Source of the DNA: DATFMP01 sp035266845 | Lineage (GTDB): Bacteria; SAR324; JACQKK01 | Assembly (NCBI GenBank): GCA_035266845.1 | Contig: DATFMP010000002.1 | Coordinates: forward strand, 1 to 52,741 | DNA length: 52,741 bases | Direction: 5' to 3' | Part shown: positions 33,789 to 42,844 of the stretch, one piece after another | Position numbering within the stretch: the stretch's first letter is position 1 | Layout: each line of letters opens with the position of its first letter | Position numbers and translations under genes: made by a program | The notes under the pieces: generated by a model | What the model was told of the DNA's origin: nothing | Database searches by the model: none | Seen by the model: the letters and a program-made list of their open reading frames with translations, nothing else

Positions 33789-33908
33789 GGGGGCCAAGGG
33801 CCCCCACACCCCCGATACGGATTCGAACTCCGGCCAGCGCCGATTCAACCCGTTGCAGGGTCCAGGGAGCGCCGCTCCCTGGTAGGGGTATGGGGGCGAG
33901 GCCCCCAT
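33789..33908. repeat. Three tandem hairpins (dispersed family B, inverted copy)
   Basis: Perfect hairpins lie at 33789-33805 (GGGGGCC/GGCCCCC), 33862-33882 (CCAGGGAGC/GCTCCCTGG) and 33890-33908 (ATGGGGGC/GCCCCCAT). Read on the minus strand, the last two repeat the order and sequence seen at 6486-6530. They fill most of the gap between the oxidoreductase and dehydrogenase genes. Confidence 0.65.
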
Positions 33909-33931
33909 GGAAAATTGCCTTGCTGGTGTCG

Positions 33932-35989
33932 TTAACCCGCCGCCTCCACCTGCACGAGGCACTCCTGGAAGCGGGCGCCGCCGCCCAGGTCGGTGGTCTC
34001 GGCGGAGGTGAGGCGGTTCACGTTGCCGCGTTCGCCGGAGTGCGCATGGTCGCGGGGCCACCACACGGCCTCCGCCACGCCCACGCCAGGCCGCACGTCC
34101 TCGGTCACCTCCACGCCCAGGAAGCACTCGCCACGGTCGTTGAACACGCGCACGCGCTGACCCTCGTCCAGGCCCCGCGCCGCCGCATCGGCCGGATTGA
34201 GCCGGATGCGCGCGGGCCGGTCCAGCTTCCGCGACGAGGGCGTGTTGGCGAAGCTGGAGTTGATGAGGTGGTGCGCGTGGGGCGTGCAGAGCTGCAGCGG
34301 GTAGCGCGACTTCAGCGCGTTGTCCTCGTGACCCTCCGGCGAGGGCACGTATTCCGGCAAGGCGGAGAGCCCTTGGGCCGCCAGCGCCGCGGAGACGAAC
34401 TCGAACTTGCCGGAAGGCGTGGCCAGCCGGCCCTCGCGCCAGGGCTGCTCGGGTGGGTGCAGCTTCAGGGCGCGCCCGGCCCGGAACGCGGCCAGGTCGA
34501 AGCCCCCGGGCGGGGCCCAGTCGCTGTGCAGCAGGCGCTCGGCCAGGTGCGCGAAGCCCCCCGTGTACACCGGATCTTCGATACCCAGCCGCCCGGCCAG
34601 CGCGGCAAAGGTGTCCAGGTTGCTGCGGGCCTCGCCCTGGGGCGCGATGGCCTGGGCGGAGTACTGCACGTAGCGCGTGCCGCTGCCGGCGCCCACGTCC
34701 TCCTGCTCCAGGAAGGTCGTGGCGGGCAGCACGATGTCCGCGAAGTCCGTGGTGTCCGTGGGCATCTGCTCGTGTACGGCCACGAACAAGTCGGGCCGGC
34801 GCAGCCCGGCGTGCACCTGCGTCTGGTCCGGCGCCACGGCGGCGGGATTCGAGTTGTAGGCGTACAGCGCCATCACGGGTGGGTCGCGCAGTTCGGTGAG
34901 GGCGTGACCCAGGTGCAGCATGTTCACCGTGCGGGCGGGCGGGTCATCGGGCCGCGGCGCGGTGAGATAGGCCAGGTCCAGGTGGCCGTTGGCCCAGCCC
35001 TGGCGCATGAAGCCGCCGCCCCGCGCCTCCCACGCCCCCGTGAGGGCGGGCAGGCAGGCGATGGTGCGCACGACCATGCCCCCGTTGCGGCGCCGGGTGG
35101 GCCCCAGCCCCAGCCGCAGGAACGACGCCCGCGTGCCGCCGTACTCGTGGGCCAGCCGCCGCACGTCCTCGGCCGCCAGCGCGGTGATCTCCGCCACGCG
35201 CTCCAGCGTGTAGGGCTCGCAGGCGCGGCGCAGATCCTCGAAGCCCAGCGTGTAGCGATCCACGAAGGCCGCGTCGTACAGGTTCGCGGCGATGATCTCG
35301 CGCATCAGGCCCAGCGCCAGGGCGGCGTCCGTGCCGGGCCGGATGGGCAGGTACCAGTCCGCCTGGCGTGCCGTGTGGTTGCGGTGCGGATCGATCACCA
35401 CCAGCCGCGCGCCCGCCTTGCGCGCCTCGCGGATCAACGGCAGCAGGTGCAGGTTGGTGGAGACGACGTTGCTGCCCCACAGGATAATGAGCCGGCTGTG
35501 GGGCAGTTCCTCGATGTCCGCCGCCAGCCCTGCGCCCGTGGTGTACTTCTGGCCCTCCACGGCCTGCGTGCTGCAGATGGTGCGCGCGAGCCGGCTGGCC
35601 CCCAGGGCGTGGAAGAGGCGGTGCCCGATGTGCATCGAAACCCGCCCCACCGAGCCGCTGTAGGAGTAGGGCAGGATCGCCTCGGCGCCGTACTCGGCCA
35701 TCACGCGACGGAAGTTCTCCGCGATCTCGTCCAGCGCCTCGTCCCACGAGATGGGCGCGAAGCGGCCCTCGCCCTTGGCCCCCACCCGCCGCAGCGGCGT
35801 GCGGATGCGCTCCGGATGGTACACGCGCTCCGTGTAGCGGTTCACCTTGCCGCACAGGAAGCCCCGCGTGATGGGATGGTCGGGATCGCCCGCGAGCGAG
35901 ACGATGCGGCCGTCCTCCACGCCCACCCGCACGCCGCAGGCGTCCGGGCAGTTGTGGGTGCAGACGGCGGTCGTGTACGTGACGGTCAT
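33932..35989 (-). CDS. Molybdopterin-dependent oxidoreductase (bis-MGD, DMSO reductase superfamily)
   Basis: The 685-residue protein has an N-terminal [4Fe-4S] motif with cysteines at C10, C14, C18 and C46 (CTHNCPDACGV; GFLCGKVN), followed by the pterin-binding domains (LIILWGSNVVSTNLH; ARLVVIDPHRNHTA; EQMPTDTTDFADIVLPATTF) and a C-terminal molydopterin dinucleotide domain (LCTPHAHHLINSSF). There is no Tat signal, so it is probably cytoplasmic. No partner subunit is encoded nearby. GGGGGAGG precedes ATG 35989. Its substrate is unknown; it follows the thiocyanate-hydrolase-like genes on the same strand. Confidence 0.9.
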   Translation of the reverse strand: MTVTYTTAVCTHNCPDACGVRVGVEDGRIVSLAGDPDHPITRGFLCGKVNRYTERVYHPERIRTPLRRVGAKGEGRFAPISWDEALDEIAENFRRVMAEYGAEAILPYSYSGSVGRVSMHIGHRLFHALGASRLARTICSTQAVEGQKYTTGAGLAADIEELPHSRLIILWGSNVVSTNLHLLPLIREARKAGARLVVIDPHRNHTARQADWYLPIRPGTDAALALGLMREIIAANLYDAAFVDRYTLGFEDLRRACEPYTLERVAEITALAAEDVRRLAHEYGGTRASFLRLGLGPTRRRNGGMVVRTIACLPALTGAWEARGGGFMRQGWANGHLDLAYLTAPRPDDPPARTVNMLHLGHALTELRDPPVMALYAYNSNPAAVAPDQTQVHAGLRRPDLFVAVHEQMPTDTTDFADIVLPATTFLEQEDVGAGSGTRYVQYSAQAIAPQGEARSNLDTFAALAGRLGIEDPVYTGGFAHLAERLLHSDWAPPGGFDLAAFRAGRALKLHPPEQPWREGRLATPSGKFEFVSAALAAQGLSALPEYVPSPEGHEDNALKSRYPLQLCTPHAHHLINSSFANTPSSRKLDRPARIRLNPADAAARGLDEGQRVRVFNDRGECFLGVEVTEDVRPGVGVAEAVWWPRDHAHSGERGNVNRLTSAETTDLGGGARFQECLVQVEAAG

Positions 35990-36141
35990 GGGCGCACCTC
36001 CCCCGGGGTCACGGCGCGGCACGGCAATACGGAGTGTTCTGGCAGGATTAGCCCCGTGCCGCCGGGGCGTCAAGGGCAGGTGGATGTTGTACGCGCCTCG
36101 ATCGTGCACCGGTGGTGAGGGTGCCTCGACAGCAGAAAGCT

Positions 36142-36221
36142 GTCATTCCGACCGCCGGAAGGAATCTGTTGTGCCTGCGATCCAGCAGATTCTTCGGCCT
36201 GCGACCGGGCCTCAGAATGAC
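36142..36221. repeat. Dispersed palindromic element, copy 3 (80 bp)
   Basis: Ends are GTCATTCC and AGAATGAC, so one terminal position differs from copies 1 and 2; the inner AGGAATCTG / CAGATTCTT pair is kept with one difference. It lies in the 276 bp gap between the oxidoreductase start and the cobalt-enzyme subunit stop. Confidence 0.8.
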
Positions 36222-36265
36222 ACACGGAGGTGAAGCGGGGCCCTTCGTCTGGCACCGGCCAGCGC

Positions 36266-36898
36266 CTACTCCGCCAGGGTGGTGGGGTCGAGGGGGTCTT
36301 CCACGCCGAAGAGGGAATCGCGGGTGACGAGGCGGGCCAGGCGCTCCTCGCTCCAGCCGTCCGTGCCGGCGGGGCGCTGGGGGATCACCAGATAGCGCGT
36401 CTCCGTGGTGGTGTCCACCACGCGCAGCTCCGTGCTGTCCGGCACGTGCGTGCCCCACTCGGCGACCACCGCGCGGGGGTCGCGCACGATGCGCTTGCGG
36501 TAGGTGGTGCCCTTGTACCACGCGGGCGGCGGGCCGATGAGGAACGTGGGCGAGCAGGAGCACAGCGTGCACACGGTCACGTGGCGCACGGCGTCCGTGT
36601 TCTCCAGCAGTTCCAGCCCCGGCGCCACCGTGAGGTCGAAGCCCAGCTCCGCGGCGGCGGCCTTGGCATCGGCGCGGGCGCGCCCGGCAAAGGCGGGGTC
36701 GCTCCAGAAGCGGGCCACGAAGCGCGCGCCGTTCTCCGGCGTGCGGGCGTCCTCGTCCACGATGGACTGCGCCAGCTCGGCCGCGGTGATGATGCCCTTG
36801 GTCTGCAGCAGCTCGCGCATGGCGGTCTCGACGACCTCGAAGGGGACGCCGTAGCCGCGGTGTTCGTGACCCTCGGCGTGGTCGTGGTGCTCGCTCAT
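36266..36898 (-). CDS. Nitrile hydratase alpha / thiocyanate hydrolase gamma-type subunit, cobalt type
   Basis: The 210-residue protein carries the metal-binding motif VCTLCSC with C110, C113 and C115; threonine after the first cysteine marks the cobalt type. Two of these cysteines are normally oxidised to sulfenic and sulfinic acid. Family features are WYKGTTYRKRIVRDPRAV and ETRYLVIPQRPAGTDGWSEE. Odd: after the motif the sequence is SPTFLIGPPP where relatives usually have an aromatic pair such as YPWPVLGLPP. The N-terminus is rich in histidine (MSEHHDHAEGHEH). Its partners are the two half-beta genes at 37590-38248. Thiocyanate hydrolase is the closer layout, but nitrile hydratase is not excluded. 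Confidence 0.88.
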   Translation of the reverse strand: MSEHHDHAEGHEHRGYGVPFEVVETAMRELLQTKGIITAAELAQSIVDEDARTPENGARFVARFWSDPAFAGRARADAKAAAAELGFDLTVAPGLELLENTDAVRHVTVCTLCSCSPTFLIGPPPAWYKGTTYRKRIVRDPRAVVAEWGTHVPDSTELRVVDTTTETRYLVIPQRPAGTDGWSEERLARLVTRDSLFGVEDPLDPTTLAE

Positions 36899-36987
36899 GG
36901 GGGGCTCCGCTGGAAGGTGCATGCCGGACGGACCGCCGTCCCCGCGTTGCGGCGGCGGCCCGGGGTTCCGGCCGTCGGTGTGCGCGG

Positions 36988-37398
36988 CTAGGACGGCTGG
37001 TGCGTCTTGTAGATCGTCTGGATCTGCTCGATCAGCTTGGCCAGCGAGGTCTTCTCGGCCAGCGGCGGCTTGTCGTTGCAGATCGTGCCGTCCTGCGCGA
37101 AGCAGGAGTCCAGCCACACGGCGTAGGGCTCCCGCTCCTCGTCGCCGTCGTGGAAGCGCACTTCGGCGATCAGCTTGCGGTTGGTGGCGGGCGCCAACGA
37201 GCGCAGCACCACCACATAGTCGCGGGACTTGATATAGCGGCTCTGGATCAGCATCACAAGCGCGCTGGTGCCCTGGATGGCGTAGGTCTTCACGCCGATC
37301 ACGTCATAATCCGCCGAGTCCGTGCCCGAGAACAGGGGCGAGGCAATCGCCGGCGCCGCCAAGCCCAGCAACACCGCGAAGATCAAAATAGGTTTCAT
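36988..37398 (-). CDS. Small exported protein of unknown function inside the cobalt-enzyme locus
   Basis: The 136-residue protein has a clean signal peptide (MKPILIFAVLLGLAAPAIAS) with cleavage likely after residue 20. The mature part includes DYDVIGVKTYAIQG and two cysteines (DSCFAQDGTICND) that could form a disulfide. GAGG lies before the ATG. It lies between the half-beta gene (191 bp upstream) and the metal-subunit gene (89 bp downstream). I do not recognise a family. It may be an insertion unrelated to the enzyme. Confidence 0.75.
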   Translation of the reverse strand: MKPILIFAVLLGLAAPAIASPLFSGTDSADYDVIGVKTYAIQGTSALVMLIQSRYIKSRDYVVVLRSLAPATNRKLIAEVRFHDGDEEREPYAVWLDSCFAQDGTICNDKPPLAEKTSLAKLIEQIQTIYKTHQPS

Positions 37399-37589
37399 TT
37401 GGCCTCATTATCGATTGGGTAACCGCGTTATCCAACTTCCGGGGCCGTTGCGATCGAACCGGTGTGGCAGCCCCCGCGAACCGCCAACGATCAGGAAAGG
37501 TGGGGCCGGCACTGTGCCTGCCGGGCCCGGGGTCGGGAGCCGTGGCGGCAGAAACGCGCCAGGCACCCTCCTGCCAGCGGTGCCTGCAA

Positions 37590-37907
37590 TTATTCTGCCC
37601 GTTCCAGCCAGTGCTCCAGAATGTCCATCAGCAGCGTGTCGGTGCGGGGGCCGTGGTAGCCGGGCCACAGCTCTGCCTGGGCAAAGCGCACCTGATACAC
37701 CGGCACCCGCGGGGTGCCGTCCTTGCCGTAGGCCAGCGTTTCCGGGTTGCGCGCGGTCTCCACGTACTGCACCACCACGCCACGCCTGCCCTTGATGTAC
37801 AGCGGCGTGCGATGATGCCCGGGGTGGGCGTCCGCGCGGATGCGCACGCGGGTGCCCGGCGCGTAGGCCGGCGCGGCACCCGCCTTGTCAGTGCCGGTGG
37901 CAGCCAT
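37590..37907 (-). CDS. C-terminal half of nitrile hydratase beta (thiocyanate hydrolase alpha-type)
   Basis: The 105-residue protein matches the SH3-like C-terminal domain of nitrile hydratase beta: YAPGTRVRIRADAHPGHHR (about 15-33), then YIKGRRGVVVQY and VYQVRFAQAELWPGY. In ordinary nitrile hydratases this is fused to the segment encoded just upstream. GGAGGA precedes ATG 37907, whose A is also the last base of the previous stop (TGATG), so the two halves are translationally coupled. Separate half-beta chains are known from thiocyanate hydrolase and from toyocamycin nitrile hydratase. Confidence 0.85.
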   Translation of the reverse strand: MAATGTDKAGAAPAYAPGTRVRIRADAHPGHHRTPLYIKGRRGVVVQYVETARNPETLAYGKDGTPRVPVYQVRFAQAELWPGYHGPRTDTLLMDILEHWLERAE

Positions 37908-38248
37908 CAGTGTCCTCCGCCGCCCTCGCCGAAGCGCGCCTGCACCTCGGCGATCTTGCGCTGCAGCTCCGCTTCGTCCAGGAGCCCTTTTTCCACCAGG
38001 ATGCGCCGGATGGATTCCACCCATCGCTCGTAATACGCATAGCCCGCGTATTCGGTTTCGTTGAGCGATTCGATGCCGCGGCGCAACTCATCCACGCGCA
38101 TCACGCGCTTGTCCGGGTGCGAGAGCAGGCGCAGCAGCGCGCCGACGCGCTTTTCGAACGCGTGGGGCTCGTGCTCCTCGCGGTCCACCGGCTCGTCGCC
38201 GGGCAAGCCGCCCACATCGTGGACGCCGTGCGGGGGTGCGTCAGCCAT
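37907..38248 (-). CDS. N-terminal half of nitrile hydratase beta (thiocyanate hydrolase beta-type)
   Basis: The 113-residue protein has HDVGGLPGDEPVDREEHEPHAFE near its start, as in the N-terminal domain of nitrile hydratase beta, and YAYYERWVESIRRILVEKGL in its second half, as in thiocyanate hydrolase beta. AGGAG is 7 nt before ATG 38248, which makes it preferable to the in-frame ATG 38290. An activator protein of this enzyme family is also related to this domain, so an activator role is an alternative. It is the first gene of the locus, divergent from tilS. Confidence 0.83.
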   Translation of the reverse strand: MADAPPHGVHDVGGLPGDEPVDREEHEPHAFEKRVGALLRLLSHPDKRVMRVDELRRGIESLNETEYAGYAYYERWVESIRRILVEKGLLDEAELQRKIAEVQARFGEGGGGH

Positions 38249-38411
38249 GACAGGCTCCTGTGCTGGGTCAAAAAACTTGGCGTTCTTCATATCCTGGATG
38301 GGCGGTCAGGGCAACGGTTGGAGCCGGAAGCATCGTGGCCCCGTTCCGGCGACCTTTGCTCAAACCTGCGCCACGGTCCGGGTCCGGCTGCACACGCAAT
38401 GGGCAAGCCCA

Positions 38412-38445
38412 TTGGTGTACAGGGTCGCTTGGTGTAAAGGGTCGC
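38412..38445 (+). repeat. Two tandem 17-bp direct repeats upstream of tilS
   Basis: TTGGTGTACAGGGTCGC at 38412-38428 is followed immediately by TTGGTGTAAAGGGTCGC at 38429-38445, differing at one base. They lie about 100 bp upstream of tilS in the divergent region and could be regulator binding sites. The interval 38249-38545 holds no gene. Confidence 0.7.
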
Positions 38446-38545
38446 GCCGGGATGGGCGGTGCGTTTCCACGCCGGCCACGCCGGTGTAGGCTGGGAGGGC
38501 ACGTTGCGGCGGGTATGCCGCGACCCCACCGGGCCCCGAATTGCC

Positions 38546-39946
38546 ATGCACTCCCTGGAACGGCGCGTCCTGCACACCCTGCGCGAGCACGCCCTCGCGT
38601 CGCCGGGCTCGCGGGGACTCGTCTGCGTGAGCGGCGGGGCCGATTCGCTGGCGCTGCTGCACCTGCTGCACGCCGCGGCGGGCCCGCTGGCGCTGCGTCT
38701 GGACGTGCTGCACTTCGACCACGGGTTGCGGCCGGAATCCGCGGCGGAGGCGGACTGGGTGGCGCGCCGGGCCGCCACGCTGGAGCTGCCTTGCCACATC
38801 GTTCGCACGGAGCACCTGGCGGCGCGCCGCAGCGGCGTGCAGGCGGCGGCTCGCGCCTGGCGTCGGGCGGAAGCGCAGCGCCTCGCGGCGCAATGGGGCG
38901 CGCAGTGGGTGGCCACGGGCCACCAGCGCGAGGATCACCTGGAGACGCTGCTGCTGAAAGCCCTGCGTGGCGCGCACATTTCCCGCCTGCAGGGCATGGC
39001 TTGGCGCCAGGGCCCGTTCGTGCGGCCCCTGCTGGGCTGCGCCCGGGCCGAGCTGGAGGGCTACCTGCGCGCGGGCGGACACGACTGGCTGGAGGACCCC
39101 TCCAATCGCCTGCCAAAGTACAAGCGCAACCGCGTGCGGCACGAGCTGCTGGCCCTGCTGGATGCGCTGGCGCCGGGCGGCGCCGCGCATCGGTTGGCGG
39201 CTCTGGAAGCCCAAAGCGCCCAGGTGCGCGAGCTGTTGGACTACGTGCTGGCAGCGCATCCGGTCCCGGCCAGCGCTCCCGGAACCGGCGAGCCGGGCGC
39301 GGCCCCCTGGCTGGACGCCACCGCACTGGCGGCGTTGCCCCGGCTGGCGGCCGCCGCGGCGCTGCACGCGTTCGTGGTGGGCCGGCTGCCGGGCGCGCTG
39401 GACGCCGCGCACGTGGCACAGGCCCTGCGCCTGCTGGAGGGCGGCACGCCCGCCTGGAGCCTCGACCTTTCCCACGGCCGGCGCCTGCTGCGGCGCGGGG
39501 AGCGCCTGCTGCTGGGCACCCAGCGCGCCGAGTCCGCACCGCCGGTCTGGCACGAGCTGGGCCCCTGGCGCGTCAGCGCACCGGCGCACTGGCAGGTGGC
39601 CGGGGGTCCCGCTCCCGCCAATGGCGGTGCCGATGGCGGTGCGACACCCGAAAGGCTGACGCTGCACAACCTGCCGCCGCGAGCGGACCTGCAGCTGCGG
39701 CTGCGAGCGCCCGGCGACCGCTTCCACCCGCCCTGGAAGCCGCACCCGGTGAAGCTGGCGGCCTTTCTGCGCGATCAGCACGTGCCGCTGTGGGAGCGGG
39801 AGGGCCTGCCGCTGGTGGTGCTGGAAGGGCAGGTGATCGCGGTGTACCCGCGCTTCGTGGCCCGCGGCTATGCCGCGCCGGCGGAGGCTGCGGGCCCCTC
39901 CGTGCCGCCCGGCCCGGCATTGCGCCTGGAGATCCGGCCCGGCTGA
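38546..39946 (+). CDS. tilS: tRNA(Ile)-lysidine synthetase TilS
   Basis: TilS converts C34 of the CAU-anticodon tRNA(Ile) to lysidine, using ATP and lysine; it is essential in most bacteria. The 466-residue protein has the PP-loop SGGADS (29-34), LHFDHGLRPESAAEADWV, and TGHQREDHLETLLLKALRG. The C-terminal substrate-binding domain follows (LRLRAPGDRFHPPWK; KLAAFLRDQHVP). The ATG at 38546 is set by similarity. ftsH follows after a 225 bp gap with its own promoter. Confidence 0.92.
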   Translation: MHSLERRVLHTLREHALASPGSRGLVCVSGGADSLALLHLLHAAAGPLALRLDVLHFDHGLRPESAAEADWVARRAATLELPCHIVRTEHLAARRSGVQAAARAWRRAEAQRLAAQWGAQWVATGHQREDHLETLLLKALRGAHISRLQGMAWRQGPFVRPLLGCARAELEGYLRAGGHDWLEDPSNRLPKYKRNRVRHELLALLDALAPGGAAHRLAALEAQSAQVRELLDYVLAAHPVPASAPGTGEPGAAPWLDATALAALPRLAAAAALHAFVVGRLPGALDAAHVAQALRLLEGGTPAWSLDLSHGRRLLRRGERLLLGTQRAESAPPVWHELGPWRVSAPAHWQVAGGPAPANGGADGGATPERLTLHNLPPRADLQLRLRAPGDRFHPPWKPHPVKLAAFLRDQHVPLWEREGLPLVVLEGQVIAVYPRFVARGYAAPAEAAGPSVPPGPALRLEIRPG

Positions 39947-40036
39947 CGCATCCGGGCCCCGCCTGCCTCCGCCCCAGGGTCCCGCTGGCGCGGCATGGCG
40001 GGAGTCCATCCCCGCGTGCGCGAGCACGGGAAAGTT

Positions 40037-40064
40037 TTGCCCTTGAGCGGGATTCGGGTATAAT
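40037..40064 (+). promoter_or_regulatory. Candidate sigma-70 promoter of ftsH-cdaA-ybbR
   Basis: TTGCCC at 40037-40042 and a perfect TATAAT at 40059-40064 are separated by 16 bp. ftsH begins about 108 bp downstream. Confidence 0.6.
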
Positions 40065-40171
40065 TTCTCCTGTTCCACAGGCAATTTGGCGGGCTTTTCA
40101 GCCGCCGGGGGGAATTCACATCTACATCGCCATGGGCCGGCCTTCGGGCGCAACCCAAGCGGAGCGGTCTT

Positions 40172-41983
<1,812 letters not shown>

Positions 41984-42019
41984 GCCCTCCGGGCCACCGC
42001 CGGATGCAGAGCTGCAGCC

Positions 42020-42844
42020 ATGGTGAACCACATCGTCAACCTGCTCACCAATGTCCGGCCTCAGGACATTGTGGACATCGCCCTGCTCACGGCGGTGATC
42101 TACTGGCTGCTGAATCTGATCAAGGGCACCCGCACGATCCCGATCCTGGTCGGGCTGACGGTGCTGCTGGGCGTCTACGCGATGGCATCGTTCCTCCAGT
42201 TGGATGCCATCGGTTGGCTGATGGAGAACCTGTTCAGCTCGGCCGTCGTGATCCTGGTGGTGCTGTTCCAGGCGGACATCCGCAATGCCCTGGCGCGCGT
42301 GGGCATGACCACCATGTTCCGCGAGATGAGTGCCACCGCGCAGCGCAACCTGATTGACGAGGTGGTGCAAACGGCCTATGCCCTGGCGAAGCGTCGCATC
42401 GGCGGCACGATCGTGCTGGAGAACGAGACCGGCCTGCGCAACTACATCGAACGGGGCAAGCAGATCCGCGCAGAGCCCACCATGGAGCTGATGCAGTCCA
42501 TCTTCCACACCAGCTCGCCACTGCACGACGGCGCGGTGATCATCGACCGCAAGGGAGAACTGGCCGCCGCCCGCTGCATCCTGCCGTTGTCGAGCAGCCT
42601 CGTGGGCAGCTTCTCCCTGGGCACGCGCCATCGCTCGGCGCTGGGCCTGTCGGAAGAGACCGACGCGGCGGTGGTGGTGATTTCGGAGGAACGGGGCCAA
42701 GTCTCTCTGGCACACGTGGGTCATCTCAAGCGGGACCTGGACGAAAACGAGCTTCGCGCCGAGATCACCACCATTCTGCAAGGCAACGAACCGACCGATG
42801 CGCTCCCCGAAGCTCATCCGAAAGCTCAACCCGCCCGGGGCTAG
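42020..42844 (+). CDS. cdaA: Diadenylate cyclase CdaA (c-di-AMP synthase)
   Basis: CdaA makes cyclic di-AMP from two ATP. The 274-residue protein has three N-terminal membrane helices (about 20-35, 42-58, 70-84) followed by a DAC domain. The catalytic motifs are DGA (170-172, SPLHDGAVIID) and RHR (203-205, GTRHRSALG), and SEETDA is the third conserved segment. It overlaps ybbR by 47 bp; YbbR-type proteins regulate CdaA in Firmicutes. c-di-AMP controls K+ and osmolyte transport in those bacteria, in keeping with the salt-related genes here. It is rare in gammaproteobacteria. Confidence 0.95.
   Translation: MVNHIVNLLTNVRPQDIVDIALLTAVIYWLLNLIKGTRTIPILVGLTVLLGVYAMASFLQLDAIGWLMENLFSSAVVILVVLFQADIRNALARVGMTTMFREMSATAQRNLIDEVVQTAYALAKRRIGGTIVLENETGLRNYIERGKQIRAEPTMELMQSIFHTSSPLHDGAVIIDRKGELAAARCILPLSSSLVGSFSLGTRHRSALGLSEETDAAVVVISEERGQVSLAHVGHLKRDLDENELRAEITTILQGNEPTDALPEAHPKAQPARG

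Noticed and set aside
33820..33836. Sequence resembling a tRNA T-loop (GTTCGAATCC on the minus strand)
   Set aside because: The flanking bases do not form the five-pair T-stem and no acceptor or anticodon arm can be drawn. It lies within a hairpin repeat cluster.
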